Source of the DNA: JBKPNX01 sp046732855
GTDB taxonomy: Bacteria; Pseudomonadota; Alphaproteobacteria; Geminicoccales; Geminicoccaceae
Length of the DNA: 64,000 bases
Direction of reading: 5' to 3'
NCBI GenBank assembly: GCA_046732855.1
Contig: JBKPNX010000072.1
Span: 1 to 64,000, forward strand
The stretch's first letter is position 1. Each line of letters begins with the position of its first letter. Under the pieces are notes generated by a model. That model made no database searches. It was not told the origin of the DNA and worked only from the letters and a program-made list of their open reading frames with translations. Both the position numbers and the translations under genes were made by a program. Positions 24,753-32,772 of the stretch are shown one piece after another.

Positions 24753-25682
24753 TCACGCGACCCGGGCCGGAGTGATCTGCGGCAGCACCGCGGAGCCCAC
24801 GCCGTAGCGTCGGGTCATCGCGGCGCAGAACTCGGCGAACTCCTCCGGCACCAGCGGCGGGCTGGTGTAATGCGGCGCGACGCCGCGATGCTCCGGCGTG
24901 AAGCAGAAGGTCAGCGTGACCTCGAACTCCTCGAGCGCGCGCATCTGCCGATCGAACCAGGCGAGCGCATTCGGCCGGTAGAAGTCGGCCCAGCTGATGC
25001 CGGTGCGCAGATATTTGACTCCCAACCGGCGCAGCCAGCGCGCCGCGTCCTGGAGGCGCGGATCCTCGAAGTGGAACCACTGGCAGATGCCCATCTCGGG
25101 CGTGTAGTTGGCGAAGTGCTTGAGCGCGCGCTTGGGCGTGCCGTCCTCGCGCAACAGGCCCATGTAGAAGTGCCGATAGTACGACGAGCCTTCGGCTTCG
25201 CGATGACGCGTGGTCGCGGGCCAGGCGCGCGGCAAGTCGTAAAGGCTGTACCAGTGGATCCGCGGCGAGCGCCCGACCAGCAGCTCCGCCGTGCGCCGCA
25301 GACCGAACTCCTGCACCTCCTCGGCGCCGAAGCTGGAGACGCCGACCTCCGAGACCCATACCGGCAGGTCGGTGACGCTATGGATGTCCGCCAGCCGGTC
25401 GGGCCAGTCGTCGAGCATCCAGTGATTCCAGTCCAGCGGAAACCCGTGCACGGCCACCGCGTCGACGTGGTCGAGCACGCCCTGGCCACGCATGTTCTGA
25501 ATGAACAGGGGATCGATCGGCGAGATGCCGCCCAGCACGCGCGGCATGCCGGCCTCTTCCGCCTCGATCGCCTCGCCGGCCAAGCGCGCCATCTCGGCGA
25601 AGGCGCTCCAGTCCTGATCGATCGCGAAGTCCCAGTGCGATTTGTTGTTGGGCTCGTTCCAGATCATCACCGCGTCGAGCAT
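24753..25682 (-). CDS. Glycoside-hydrolase-like TIM-barrel protein (clan A type)
   Basis: This 309-aa protein looks like a cytoplasmic TIM-barrel glycosidase of the GH-A clan. MIWNEPNNKSHWDF near the N-terminus carries the Asn-Glu acid/base pair (NEP), and DLPVWVSEVGVSS carries a second glutamate in the nucleophile position. A C-terminal segment, EDPRLQDAARWLRRLGVKYL, resembles beta-xylosidase-type proteins. There is no signal peptide, and the barrel appears circularly shifted or short, with the acid/base motif almost at residue 10. GGAGG lies just before the ATG at 25682, which supports this start. It may trim or transfer sugars during glycan assembly, or be a catalytically adapted cassette component. 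Confidence 0.75.
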   Translation of the reverse strand: MLDAVMIWNEPNNKSHWDFAIDQDWSAFAEMARLAGEAIEAEEAGMPRVLGGISPIDPLFIQNMRGQGVLDHVDAVAVHGFPLDWNHWMLDDWPDRLADIHSVTDLPVWVSEVGVSSFGAEEVQEFGLRRTAELLVGRSPRIHWYSLYDLPRAWPATTRHREAEGSSYYRHFYMGLLREDGTPKRALKHFANYTPEMGICQWFHFEDPRLQDAARWLRRLGVKYLRTGISWADFYRPNALAWFDRQMRALEEFEVTLTFCFTPEHRGVAPHYTSPPLVPEEFAEFCAAMTRRYGVGSAVLPQITPARVA

Positions 25683-26449
25683 CGTTCCTCCGCTGTGCTG
25701 GGATAGACCGCATGCGGGCCGCCGAGCAGCTCCTGCCGGCGACAGATGAACACCTCCTCTTCCGGACGGGCGAGGATCGCGAATCCGGCGCTGCGCAGCA
25801 GGGCCTCCGAGCAGGCCCGGTTGGGGGCCCACCAATTGGTCGGATCGCCGGCGTAGCGGCGCTCGATGAAATGCAGCTTCGGGAAGCCCGGCCGGTCGAA
25901 GACTTCGATTTCGCTGAAGGGGTAGTCCTGCTCGAGGAGTTCGATCTCGGCGCTGCCCCGTTGCATCGACTGGAACACGAGCAGATCGCGGGCGACGTGC
26001 TCGTGGATCAGGTCGAGCGCGAGCAGCGGGTGGCGGAGGTGATAGAAGACGCCGAGGAAGAGCACGAGGTCGAACCGCTCGCGCAGCGTGGCGACGTGGT
26101 AGACCGAGAGTTCGTGGAACTCGAGCTCGACCCCGCTCACTTCGGCCGCGAAACGGGCCTGGTCCAGGTAGTCCCGGTCCGAATCGATGGCGACCACGCG
26201 GTCAGCGCCGCGGCGCTTCATTTCGATCGAGTAGAATCCGGCGTTGCAGCCGATGTCGAGGACTGTGCTGCCGCGCAGATCGGCCGGTAGGGCGTCGGCG
26301 AAGCGGCGCCACTTCACCATCGGATAGTCGCCAAGGAAATGCTGCGGGGCGGTTTTGACGCCGCACAGATCGATGTTGTGGAACCACTCGCCGAGCTCGC
26401 GTACGCGTCGCTCGACGGCTTCCTGGGTAAGCTCGGTCGCGGGCGCCAT
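25667..26449 (-). CDS. SAM-dependent methyltransferase of the glycan cassette
   Basis: This 260-aa methyltransferase resembles the tRNA-mo5U (CmoB-like) fold group. It has LGEWFHNIDLCGVKTAP, FLGDYPMVKWRRFADALP, motif I STVLDIGCNAGFYSIEM, IDSDRDYLDQARFAAEV, LFLGVFYHLRHPLLALD, and a C-terminal NWWAPNRACSEALLRSAGF. I match it from memory to the Rta_06860 methyltransferase family (TIGR04290), described with the 'rhizo-twelve' cassette. It probably methylates the glycan or a sugar precursor. The start lies 4 bases after the nucleotidyltransferase stop, and its 3' end overlaps the next start by 16 bases. Confidence 0.86.
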   Translation of the reverse strand: MAPATELTQEAVERRVRELGEWFHNIDLCGVKTAPQHFLGDYPMVKWRRFADALPADLRGSTVLDIGCNAGFYSIEMKRRGADRVVAIDSDRDYLDQARFAAEVSGVELEFHELSVYHVATLRERFDLVLFLGVFYHLRHPLLALDLIHEHVARDLLVFQSMQRGSAEIELLEQDYPFSEIEVFDRPGFPKLHFIERRYAGDPTNWWAPNRACSEALLRSAGFAILARPEEEVFICRRQELLGGPHAVYPSTAEERCSTR

Positions 26450-26453
26450 GACC

Positions 26454-27239
26454 TCACTCGCGGCGGACGGCCGCGCCCGCGATCGCCCGCGCCGGGGGCC
26501 CGGGGCGGGCCGGTTCGGCCATGGTCAACAGCTGGATCGCCTCGCGGTAGCCGTTCAGCGTGCCGACGTCGACATACGCCTCTCCGGCGCGGACGCCGTG
26601 AGCCTGCCCGCCTCGCCCGATGTAGGCATTGAGCAGCGTGCCGAGATATTCGTCCTGCTGGTCACGCTCGCACCACAGCCGGTGCAGATCGTGCAGGACC
26701 GCTCCCGGCATCTTGAAGGCGCCCCAGATCCAGAACGATTCGGCACGCGGCTGCTTGACCTGGACCTCGATGACCCGCCCGTCGGGCGCGGTGACCACCG
26801 CATCGAACAGCTCGGGATGGTCCACCGGAAACAGGAGCAGGGCCAGGCGATCATCGGGCAGCGCGCCGAGTCCATCCTCGGGAAACCAGATGGTATCCGG
26901 CAGGCCGATCACGACGGTCTCGGCCGGCGCGACCAGTGGAATGGCGCGGAAAATGGCGTCGCACAGGCCGCGCGGCTCGGGCTGCACCGCGTAGACCATG
27001 TGCGCCGGTCCGAACCGACTGCCGTAGTAGCGCAGGATGTCAGACTTGGTCGGCGAGATCACGAAGCAGATCCTACTGGCACCGGCCCGGATCATCCGCT
27101 CGACCAGGTATTCGCTGACCGCGCGCGGCCGCTCGGCGCCGTGCTCCCGCCGACTGCCGACCGGCAGCAACTCCTTGGAAAACGCGAGCGGTTGAATGCG
27201 AGTGCCGCTACCGGCGGCCGGCACGATGCCCCACATCAC
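26454..27239 (-). CDS. Sugar-1-phosphate nucleotidyltransferase (RmlA/GalU-like)
   Basis: This 261-aa NTP transferase has the glycine-rich nucleotide loop GIVPAAGSGTRIQPLAFSKE and LLPVG. It also has ICFVISPTKSDILRYYG, VVIGLPDTIWFPEDG (the metal Asp strand), and a short late EAYVDVGTLNGYREA typical of glucose-1-phosphate thymidylyl- or uridylyltransferases. In the loop the usual Pro-Lys is Ser-Lys (FSKELLPV). It should make an NDP-sugar donor for the cassette. It overlaps the upstream CgeB-like gene by 4 bases. The last 20 residues are Pro/Ala-rich and probably disordered. Confidence 0.85.
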   Translation of the reverse strand: MMWGIVPAAGSGTRIQPLAFSKELLPVGSRREHGAERPRAVSEYLVERMIRAGASRICFVISPTKSDILRYYGSRFGPAHMVYAVQPEPRGLCDAIFRAIPLVAPAETVVIGLPDTIWFPEDGLGALPDDRLALLLFPVDHPELFDAVVTAPDGRVIEVQVKQPRAESFWIWGAFKMPGAVLHDLHRLWCERDQQDEYLGTLLNAYIGRGGQAHGVRAGEAYVDVGTLNGYREAIQLLTMAEPARPGPPARAIAGAAVRRE

Positions 27240-28357
27240 GCAGCCCCCGCGACGAGCATGCCGGGCTGCGGCCGCTGCGCCGTCGGGGTCCCCCTCACGG
27301 CTTCCTCGATCGCGCGCTCGAGCTCCTCGGCCCGGCGCTCCGCCGTGTGCTCCTCGAGCGTGCGCTCTCTGGCCAGAGCCGCAATTCGCCCGAGCTCCGC
27401 GTCCGAGGCCTCAAGGGCGAGGATCGCGTCCTCTGTGTCGTTAGCGACCAGGATTTCGGAGCCCGGGCGGAAGAAAGCGTCGAGGCCCTCCCAGGCATCG
27501 GTCAGGATGGGCGTGCCGCAGGCGGCGGCCTCGAACAACCGGCCCGAAGGACAGTAGCCCATTCGAACCATCGCCGCGCGCGTGGTGCTCAGAGTGAGCC
27601 GCGACGAGCTGTAAAAGCCAGGATGCTCGGCGGGAGGCAGGTGGCGCACGAAATAGATGTTGCCGGCCCAGGGAAACTCTACCGGGTACTGGGCCCCGCC
27701 GATCACGAAACGTCGCCCGGGCAGTCGCCGCGCCGGCTCCACCAGGAACTCCTCGAGGGCGGGCTGCCGGTCCGCGGCATAAGTGCCGAGGTAGGACAGG
27801 TCAGCGCGATAGCGCTCGACCGGGTCGGTCCTTCGGTACGCGTCCGGATCAACGCTGCCGTAAAGCGGCGCTACCCGCCGGGCGCCGATCCGACTTTGCA
27901 GCTCCGTCAGCGCCCGACCGCCCGTGTAGCTCAGGACCAGATCGAACTCGCCGAGGCCGCGCGGCCCGATGTAATCGACCGGCTCGCCTGCCTCGAGGCG
28001 CGCGAGCGTGACCGGCGTGTCCAGATCATAGAAGGTCCGGACCGCGGCCGGGGATTCGAGGACCACCTCGCTGGCGGGCACGCCATCCGGGCAATAGGAG
28101 GTGACAATCGCGACATCGGCATCGGCGAGACTCGCCCGCGCGACGGGCAGGGCATCTTTCCAGCTGTGGTATAGACAGAGCTCGCCATGCGGCAGCTTGG
28201 TCAGATCGCGATTGAGCGCGTAATAGGGCACGTCGCGCTCGAAAAAGGCCACCCTGTGACCCCGCTGGGCGAGCGCTTTGCAGAGGCCTCGCCACAGCGT
28301 CGCATGGCCGTTGCCCCACGACGAGCTGATCGTCAGGCCAAAGATCACGAATTTCAT
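27236..28357 (-). CDS. CgeB-like glycosyltransferase (cassette copy 1, first gene)
   Basis: This 373-aa CgeB-type glycosyltransferase is the closest paralogue of the copy at 12240. It begins MKFVIFGLTISSSWGNGHAT and has ALAQRGHRVAFFERDVPYYA, FYDLDTPVTLARLEAG, LSYLGTYAADRQPALEEFLV, and donor-lobe SGRLFEAAACGTPILTDAWEG. It heads the upper half-operon (28357 to 22629). An exact EcfG-type promoter lies about 50 bases upstream at 28404-28428. The pair of similar copies at opposite ends of the cassette suggests an old duplication. Confidence 0.87.
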   Translation of the reverse strand: MKFVIFGLTISSSWGNGHATLWRGLCKALAQRGHRVAFFERDVPYYALNRDLTKLPHGELCLYHSWKDALPVARASLADADVAIVTSYCPDGVPASEVVLESPAAVRTFYDLDTPVTLARLEAGEPVDYIGPRGLGEFDLVLSYTGGRALTELQSRIGARRVAPLYGSVDPDAYRRTDPVERYRADLSYLGTYAADRQPALEEFLVEPARRLPGRRFVIGGAQYPVEFPWAGNIYFVRHLPPAEHPGFYSSSRLTLSTTRAAMVRMGYCPSGRLFEAAACGTPILTDAWEGLDAFFRPGSEILVANDTEDAILALEASDAELGRIAALARERTLEEHTAERRAEELERAIEEAVRGTPTAQRPQPGMLVAGAA

Positions 28358-28403
28358 TCAGGCCCTGCCCAGCCAGGGATCAAAGCACCTGCCGAAGCTG
28401 GAA

Positions 28404-28428
28404 AACGGATGGCGCTCGAATTCGTTCC
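28404..28428 (-). promoter_or_regulatory. EcfG-type general stress promoter candidate for the glycan cassette
   Basis: On the minus strand GGAAC (28428-28424) is separated by 16 bases from CGTT (28407-28404), an exact consensus match. A start about 7 bases downstream would give a leader of about 40 bases before the CgeB-like ATG at 28357. Confidence 0.72.
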
Positions 28429-28732
28429 CGTCGCAGGGTCCCGGCGAGTGGGGCTAATCCGCTACCGCCGGCTCTGCGCCCACCACGCGCCGACGCGAGC
28501 AACAGCTGCGCTGCCCCCGGTCTGCAATAGCCAGCCGCAGCATCGGCGCATTGCCACCAACAGCGGCCTGTGGGGGCAGGGACGGAGTCATCAAAAGCTC
28601 CGTGCCGGGCTCGCAGGCAGTCATGATTCGGGGGATCGCCGTCCGGTCGCCGAACCGACCGTGGCGGTCAGCGTCGCGAGACCGTCGCGACGGTGTTGAA
28701 GTCGCGCGGCAGATCGCGCTCTTGAGCGGCGT

Positions 28733-28757
28733 GGAACGCTAATGCGGGCGCGCCGTT
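28733..28757 (+). promoter_or_regulatory. EcfG-type general stress promoter candidate for the cytochrome c operon
   Basis: Exact GGAAC-N16-CGTT, 67 bases before the ATG at 28825. It is placed correctly to transcribe the di-haem cytochrome gene and the DUF4142 gene behind it. Confidence 0.72.
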
Positions 28758-28824
28758 ACCGACGGTCGGAACCCGTCTCGCTGCCGCTCCGGAAGTCGCG
28801 GCACGATCCCAGGAGGAAGGCTGG

Positions 28825-30219
28825 ATGTCGCGGCTGCTGAAGGGAATTCCTCCACTCGCCGGTCTGGCCGTTTTGAGCGTTGCGGCCCTGGCCGATCCAT
28901 TGCCTCCGGACGCCACCTATCGACCTTTACCGACCCAGCCGTTCGCGGCCGCGAAAGCCATCGACGAAGCTGACAAGCCGCAGGTGATGGAACGGCAGAG
29001 AGAACTCCTCGCCCAGCGTTACGACGTTTCCGACCGGCCGATGCAGGGCATGATGATGTCGGGCGGGCGCAAGCCGGTGCAGGATCTCGTGCGGGTCAAG
29101 CTCTCGCCCGGCGCCACCTGGGACGCCCTGGCGGCGATGAGCCCGGGCGAGATTCGCGCGCAAGGTCTTCTGCCGGCGGGCTTCATGCCGCTGCCGCACG
29201 TCAAGCAGGCGAGCGGCGGCCAGGTTTTCCCCGACGAGGCGATCGACGAGATCCGCCGTCAGGAAGGGCGTGATCTGCGGCGCTTCGACGTCGATATGGA
29301 CCTGCCGGAGCATCTCCGGCCCGAATTCCCGCCGCCGATCTTCCTGAACAGCCATCCGGAGCTCGGCGATGTCTCGCGGGGGCAGCTGCTCACCATCCGG
29401 AATTTCTACGAGCTGATGGTCGGGTTGATCACCCCGGTGCAGATGGAGGGCCTGCGCCTGCTGTTGACGCCATTTCCGCAGGAGGAGTTCAATCAGACGG
29501 AGGACCGCAAGTCAGCCGAGCCGCACCTCGGCGTCGCCTGCCTCGATTGCCACTCCAACTTCCATACCAACGGCGCGTTCCATCTGACCCCGGACGTGCG
29601 TCCGCAGGCCGCGCGCTTCCGGCTGGACACCACCAGTCTACGCGGGCTGTTCAACCAGCAGATCCACGGCTCCAAGCGCTCGCTGCGCTCGGTCGAGGAC
29701 TTCACCGAGTTCGAGCAGCGGACCGCGTACTTCAACGGCGACCATGTCAGCGCCACCCGCAAGGGCGTGAATCTCCCCGACCGGCCGAACCAGGTCGCGA
29801 TGATGGCGCAGATGGAGAACATGATCGACTTCCCCCCGGCGCCCAAGCTCGATCCGATGGGGCGTCTCGATCCGGCGCAGGCGACCGAGCAGGAGCTGGC
29901 CGGCGAGCAGGTGTTTCTGGGCAAAGGCCAGTGCGCCGTCTGCCACATCCCGCAGACCGCGTTCATGGACAACAACATGCACGATCTCAAGCTGGAGCGC
30001 TTTTATGAGATCGGGCAATCGGTGAACGGCCTGGCCATGCTGCCGGACGGCGCGATCAAGACCTTCACGCTGCGCGGCGTCAAGGATTCGCCGCCCTACC
30101 TGCATGATGGCCGCCTGATGACGCTCGCCGACACGGTCGAGTTTTTCAATCTCGTCCTCGGCCTGAAGCTGACCCAGGACGAGAAGAATTCGCTCGTGGC
30201 TTACATGCTGGCGCTGTGA
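28825..30219 (+). CDS. Di-haem cytochrome c family protein (periplasmic)
   Basis: This 464-aa exported protein has a hydrophobic signal segment in residues 5-23 (GIPPLAGLAVLSVAALA) and two c-type haem sites, CLDCH (Cys239-His243) and CAVCH (Cys370-His374). The second half (GEQVFLGKGQCAVCHIPQTA, then FTLRGVKDSPPYLHDGRLMT) resembles MauG/di-haem peroxidase-type and 'cytochrome B6'-labelled proteins. The first half has no family I know. A periplasmic redox or peroxidase role is likely, with haem attached by the Ccm system. AGGAGG stands 8 bases before the ATG. A DUF4142 gene follows 11 bases later, and an exact EcfG-type promoter lies upstream, so this is probably an oxidative or general stress gene. 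Confidence 0.85.
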   Translation: MSRLLKGIPPLAGLAVLSVAALADPLPPDATYRPLPTQPFAAAKAIDEADKPQVMERQRELLAQRYDVSDRPMQGMMMSGGRKPVQDLVRVKLSPGATWDALAAMSPGEIRAQGLLPAGFMPLPHVKQASGGQVFPDEAIDEIRRQEGRDLRRFDVDMDLPEHLRPEFPPPIFLNSHPELGDVSRGQLLTIRNFYELMVGLITPVQMEGLRLLLTPFPQEEFNQTEDRKSAEPHLGVACLDCHSNFHTNGAFHLTPDVRPQAARFRLDTTSLRGLFNQQIHGSKRSLRSVEDFTEFEQRTAYFNGDHVSATRKGVNLPDRPNQVAMMAQMENMIDFPPAPKLDPMGRLDPAQATEQELAGEQVFLGKGQCAVCHIPQTAFMDNNMHDLKLERFYEIGQSVNGLAMLPDGAIKTFTLRGVKDSPPYLHDGRLMTLADTVEFFNLVLGLKLTQDEKNSLVAYMLAL

Positions 30220-30230
30220 GGAGGAACGCA

Positions 30231-30788
30231 ATGACCCTTGCGCTCAGGACCGTCGCGATCATTGTCTCGCTGCTTGCGGCGCCCGCGTTCGGGCAAAACG
30301 GCAATCCCGCGTTCATGACGCCCAACAGCGGCCCAAAGCAGCCCAACAACACCGATCTGGTATTCGTAGATGCGGCGGCGATCGGCGGCATGGCCGAGGT
30401 CGAGTTCGGCAAGCTGGCGGAACAGAAGGGCCAGAACAAGGCGGTGAAGAAGTTCGCCCGGCGCATGGTCGAGGACCACGGCAAGGCGAACGATCGACTG
30501 AGCGGCCTCGCGAAGAAGGATGGCATCGCCGTGCCGGAGAAGCTCGACCCGGAGCACCAGGCGATGCAAGACCGGCTGAAGGCAGCGAAGGGCACCGAGT
30601 TCGATCTGACCTACGTAGCGGGGCAGGTGGCGGATCATCAGAAAACCGCGCAGCTGCTCGAGCATGAAATCGGCTCGGGGCAGGACGTCGAGCTGAAGAG
30701 CTTCGCGTCCGACAGCTTGCCGGTCGTGCTCCAGCATCTTCGCGCGGCGCAGGACCTCCAGGCGGAGCTGACCGGCAAGGCGCTGTAA
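30231..30788 (+). CDS. DUF4142 periplasmic protein
   Basis: This 185-aa protein has a signal peptide (MTLALRTVAIIVSLLAAPAF, cut near AFG-QN) and a DUF4142 four-helix domain. Visible parts are FVDAAAIGGMAEVEFGKLA, NKAVKKFARRMVEDHGKAN, and VAGQVADHQKTAQLLEHEI, which has the ferritin-like pattern of spaced His and Glu. Family members are periplasmic and often induced by stress, but no activity is established. The ATG at 30231 is chosen because AGGAGGA lies at the right distance; it is 11 bases after the cytochrome stop. It is likely co-transcribed with the cytochrome. Confidence 0.88.
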   Translation: MTLALRTVAIIVSLLAAPAFGQNGNPAFMTPNSGPKQPNNTDLVFVDAAAIGGMAEVEFGKLAEQKGQNKAVKKFARRMVEDHGKANDRLSGLAKKDGIAVPEKLDPEHQAMQDRLKAAKGTEFDLTYVAGQVADHQKTAQLLEHEIGSGQDVELKSFASDSLPVVLQHLRAAQDLQAELTGKAL

Positions 30789-31233
30789 GGGTGCGATCTG
30801 CAGCGTTGGGGGAACCGCCGTCGTACTGAGCGGTGCGGATTTTGCGGACCCTCGGGAGACCATGCGCACCCCGTGGCCGCCGCGCGTTGCCGTTCCGCCC
30901 GCCACGTCAAATGCGTCACTTTCCGAAGCAACGTTGCTGCTGTCTCGCGGGGGTGCAACTCGACCGGCGGCCGGTGATGCATCGGTCAAGTGCTTCGCGC
31001 CGTTGTCCCAAGCTCGCCTTGAAGCCAGCTCCGCGTAGACAAGTCGTCATGGCTGGACCTCACTCGCGCTCAGGCCGCCCGAAATTTTGCGCTCGCAACA
31101 TCGGAGAGCTTGTCCGATACTGACCAATACGGCCCGCTTCAGTTCAAGAAGCGGTTGAGGAGGAGTTTTGCTGCGCGCGGTCAAGCTGGCCGCGCGCCGC
31201 GAAGCAGTGAAGCCCTCGAGGCGGGAGAATCAT
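30789..31233. other. Non-coding stretch upstream of the MFS transporter
   Basis: No coding sequence is supported. A GGAAC occurs near 30816 but has no CGTT at 16 or 17 bases. A short inverted repeat, ATCGGA...TCCGAT, lies near 31102-31120. The promoter of the transporter gene should be in this stretch. Confidence 0.45.
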
Positions 31234-32577
31234 ATGGCTGCTCAGATCCCGAAGGACTTCCGGCGGGTGATCATCGCTGCCGCAGTGGGCAACGTCATCG
31301 AATGGTACGACTTTTACATCTTCGGGAGCCTGGCCGCGATTCTGTCGGTTCAGTTCTTCGAAAAGACCCATCCGGTTGCGGCCCTGCTGAGCACGATCGC
31401 GCTGTTCACCGCCGGATTTCTGATCCGCCCGCTCGGGGCTTTCCTGTTCGGCTGGCTGGGCGATCGCGTCGGCCGCAAATACACGTTCCTCATCACCCTG
31501 ACCGGCATGGGCCTGGGCACGGGCGTGATCGGGTTGATCCCCAGCTTTCAGTCGATCGGCGTCACGGCCGCGTTCATCCTGTTCGCCCTGCGCATGATCC
31601 AAGGCCTGTGTTTGGGCGGCGAATATGGTGGCGCCATTACCTATGTCGCCGAGCACGTGTCGGACGAGCGCCGCGGCTTCTACACCGGCTGGCTGCAGAC
31701 CTCGCCGACGCTCGGGATCGTGGTGTCGATGCTGGTGATCGTCGGGACCCGGGCTTACCTCGGCACCGAAGCGTTCAACGACTGGGGCTGGCGCATCCCG
31801 TTCCTGGTTTCGTTTCTGCTGGTGGCGATCGCGATCTATATCCGCCTGCAGCTGCAGGAAACGCCGATTTTCGAGGAGATCAGGGCCAAGGGTGAGATGA
31901 CCAGGAACCCGTGGCGCGAGGCCTTTCTCAGCTCCAACATGAAGTTCGTGCTGATCGCGAGCATCGTGGTGATCGGGCAGGGCGTGGTCTGGTACAGCGG
32001 GCAGTTCTGGGCGTTGTACTTCCTGCAGCAGGTGTCGAAGGTGGACGTGGTGACCTCGAGTTACATCGTCGGAATCGCGCTGCTGTTCGCAACGCCAACC
32101 CTGATCTTGTTCGGCTGGTTGTCCGACCTGATCGGGCGCAAGCCGGTCATCCTGGGAGGCATGCTGCTCGCGGCGCTCACCTATTATCCCCTGTACTCCT
32201 GGCTGGGACGGGTCACCCTGCCGGACAACATCAACTATCCCGTCGCGATCTTCATCATCTTCATCCTGGTGTCCTACGTCGGGATGGTCTATGGGCCGAT
32301 CGGCGCATTCCTGGCGGAATTCTTTCCCGCGAGGATCCGCTATACCTCGGTGTCGGTCCCTTATCACATCGGCAACGGCTGGGGCGGCGGACTGGTGCCG
32401 TTCATCACCTCGGCGGCGTGGCAGGCCACGGGCAGCCTTGGCTCCGCCCTGATCTATCCGATCGCGGTTCCCGCCGTGTGCTTCGTGCTCTCATTGTTCC
32501 TGATGCCGGAGACCCGCCATATCAGCATCTGGAAACCCGTGAAGGCCGAAGAGCGCCCCGAAGCTTTGCGCGTCTGA
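31234..32577 (+). CDS. MFS transporter, metabolite:H+ symporter type (ProP/ShiA-like)
   Basis: This 447-aa membrane protein has 12 predicted helices and the metabolite:H+ symporter hallmarks. These are VGNVIEWYDFYIFG at the first helix, GWLGDRVGRKYTF (the MFS motif A loop), RMIQGLCLGGEYGGA in helix 4, and LFGWLSDLIGRKPVI repeated in the second half. Relatives import osmolytes, citrate, shikimate, alpha-ketoglutarate or dicarboxylates with protons. The substrate cannot be told. The ATG at 31234 follows GGGAGAATC and begins directly before the first helix. A longer frame from 31168 adds a basic leader. There is no obvious operon partner. Confidence 0.9.
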   Translation: MAAQIPKDFRRVIIAAAVGNVIEWYDFYIFGSLAAILSVQFFEKTHPVAALLSTIALFTAGFLIRPLGAFLFGWLGDRVGRKYTFLITLTGMGLGTGVIGLIPSFQSIGVTAAFILFALRMIQGLCLGGEYGGAITYVAEHVSDERRGFYTGWLQTSPTLGIVVSMLVIVGTRAYLGTEAFNDWGWRIPFLVSFLLVAIAIYIRLQLQETPIFEEIRAKGEMTRNPWREAFLSSNMKFVLIASIVVIGQGVVWYSGQFWALYFLQQVSKVDVVTSSYIVGIALLFATPTLILFGWLSDLIGRKPVILGGMLLAALTYYPLYSWLGRVTLPDNINYPVAIFIIFILVSYVGMVYGPIGAFLAEFFPARIRYTSVSVPYHIGNGWGGGLVPFITSAAWQATGSLGSALIYPIAVPAVCFVLSLFLMPETRHISIWKPVKAEERPEALRV

Positions 32578-32772
32578 TGGGAGATGCCGGCCCGAGGGCC
32601 GAGACAGAGCGAGCCGCTTCGGCCAAGGGTGAAGACGGCGAGGTGTGGCGGTCATCCCGCCGCAATGCCTCGATTGCATGGCTGGGCGACCGCGGACGCC
32701 CACGGTCGAGTTTTGACCCGGCGGTCTCATCGGGCGCAGCTGAGCAGAGCGGCAGGCCGATAGCCGCCTGGG

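Larger units (their letters stand above)
28358..28824. other. Divergent intergenic region with two exact EcfG-type promoters
   Basis: No gene is supported. The region lies between the first cassette gene (minus) and the cytochrome c gene (plus). It contains exact GGAAC-N16-CGTT sites in each orientation (28404-28428 minus, 28733-28757 plus). Between them nothing further is recognised apart from scattered short GC palindromes. Confidence 0.65.

Noticed and set aside
28665..28678. A 14-base identity (CGGTCAGCGTCGCG) between 28665-28678 and 57779-57792
   Set aside because: Too short and GC-rich to claim as a dispersed repeat. No third copy was noticed and the flanks differ.
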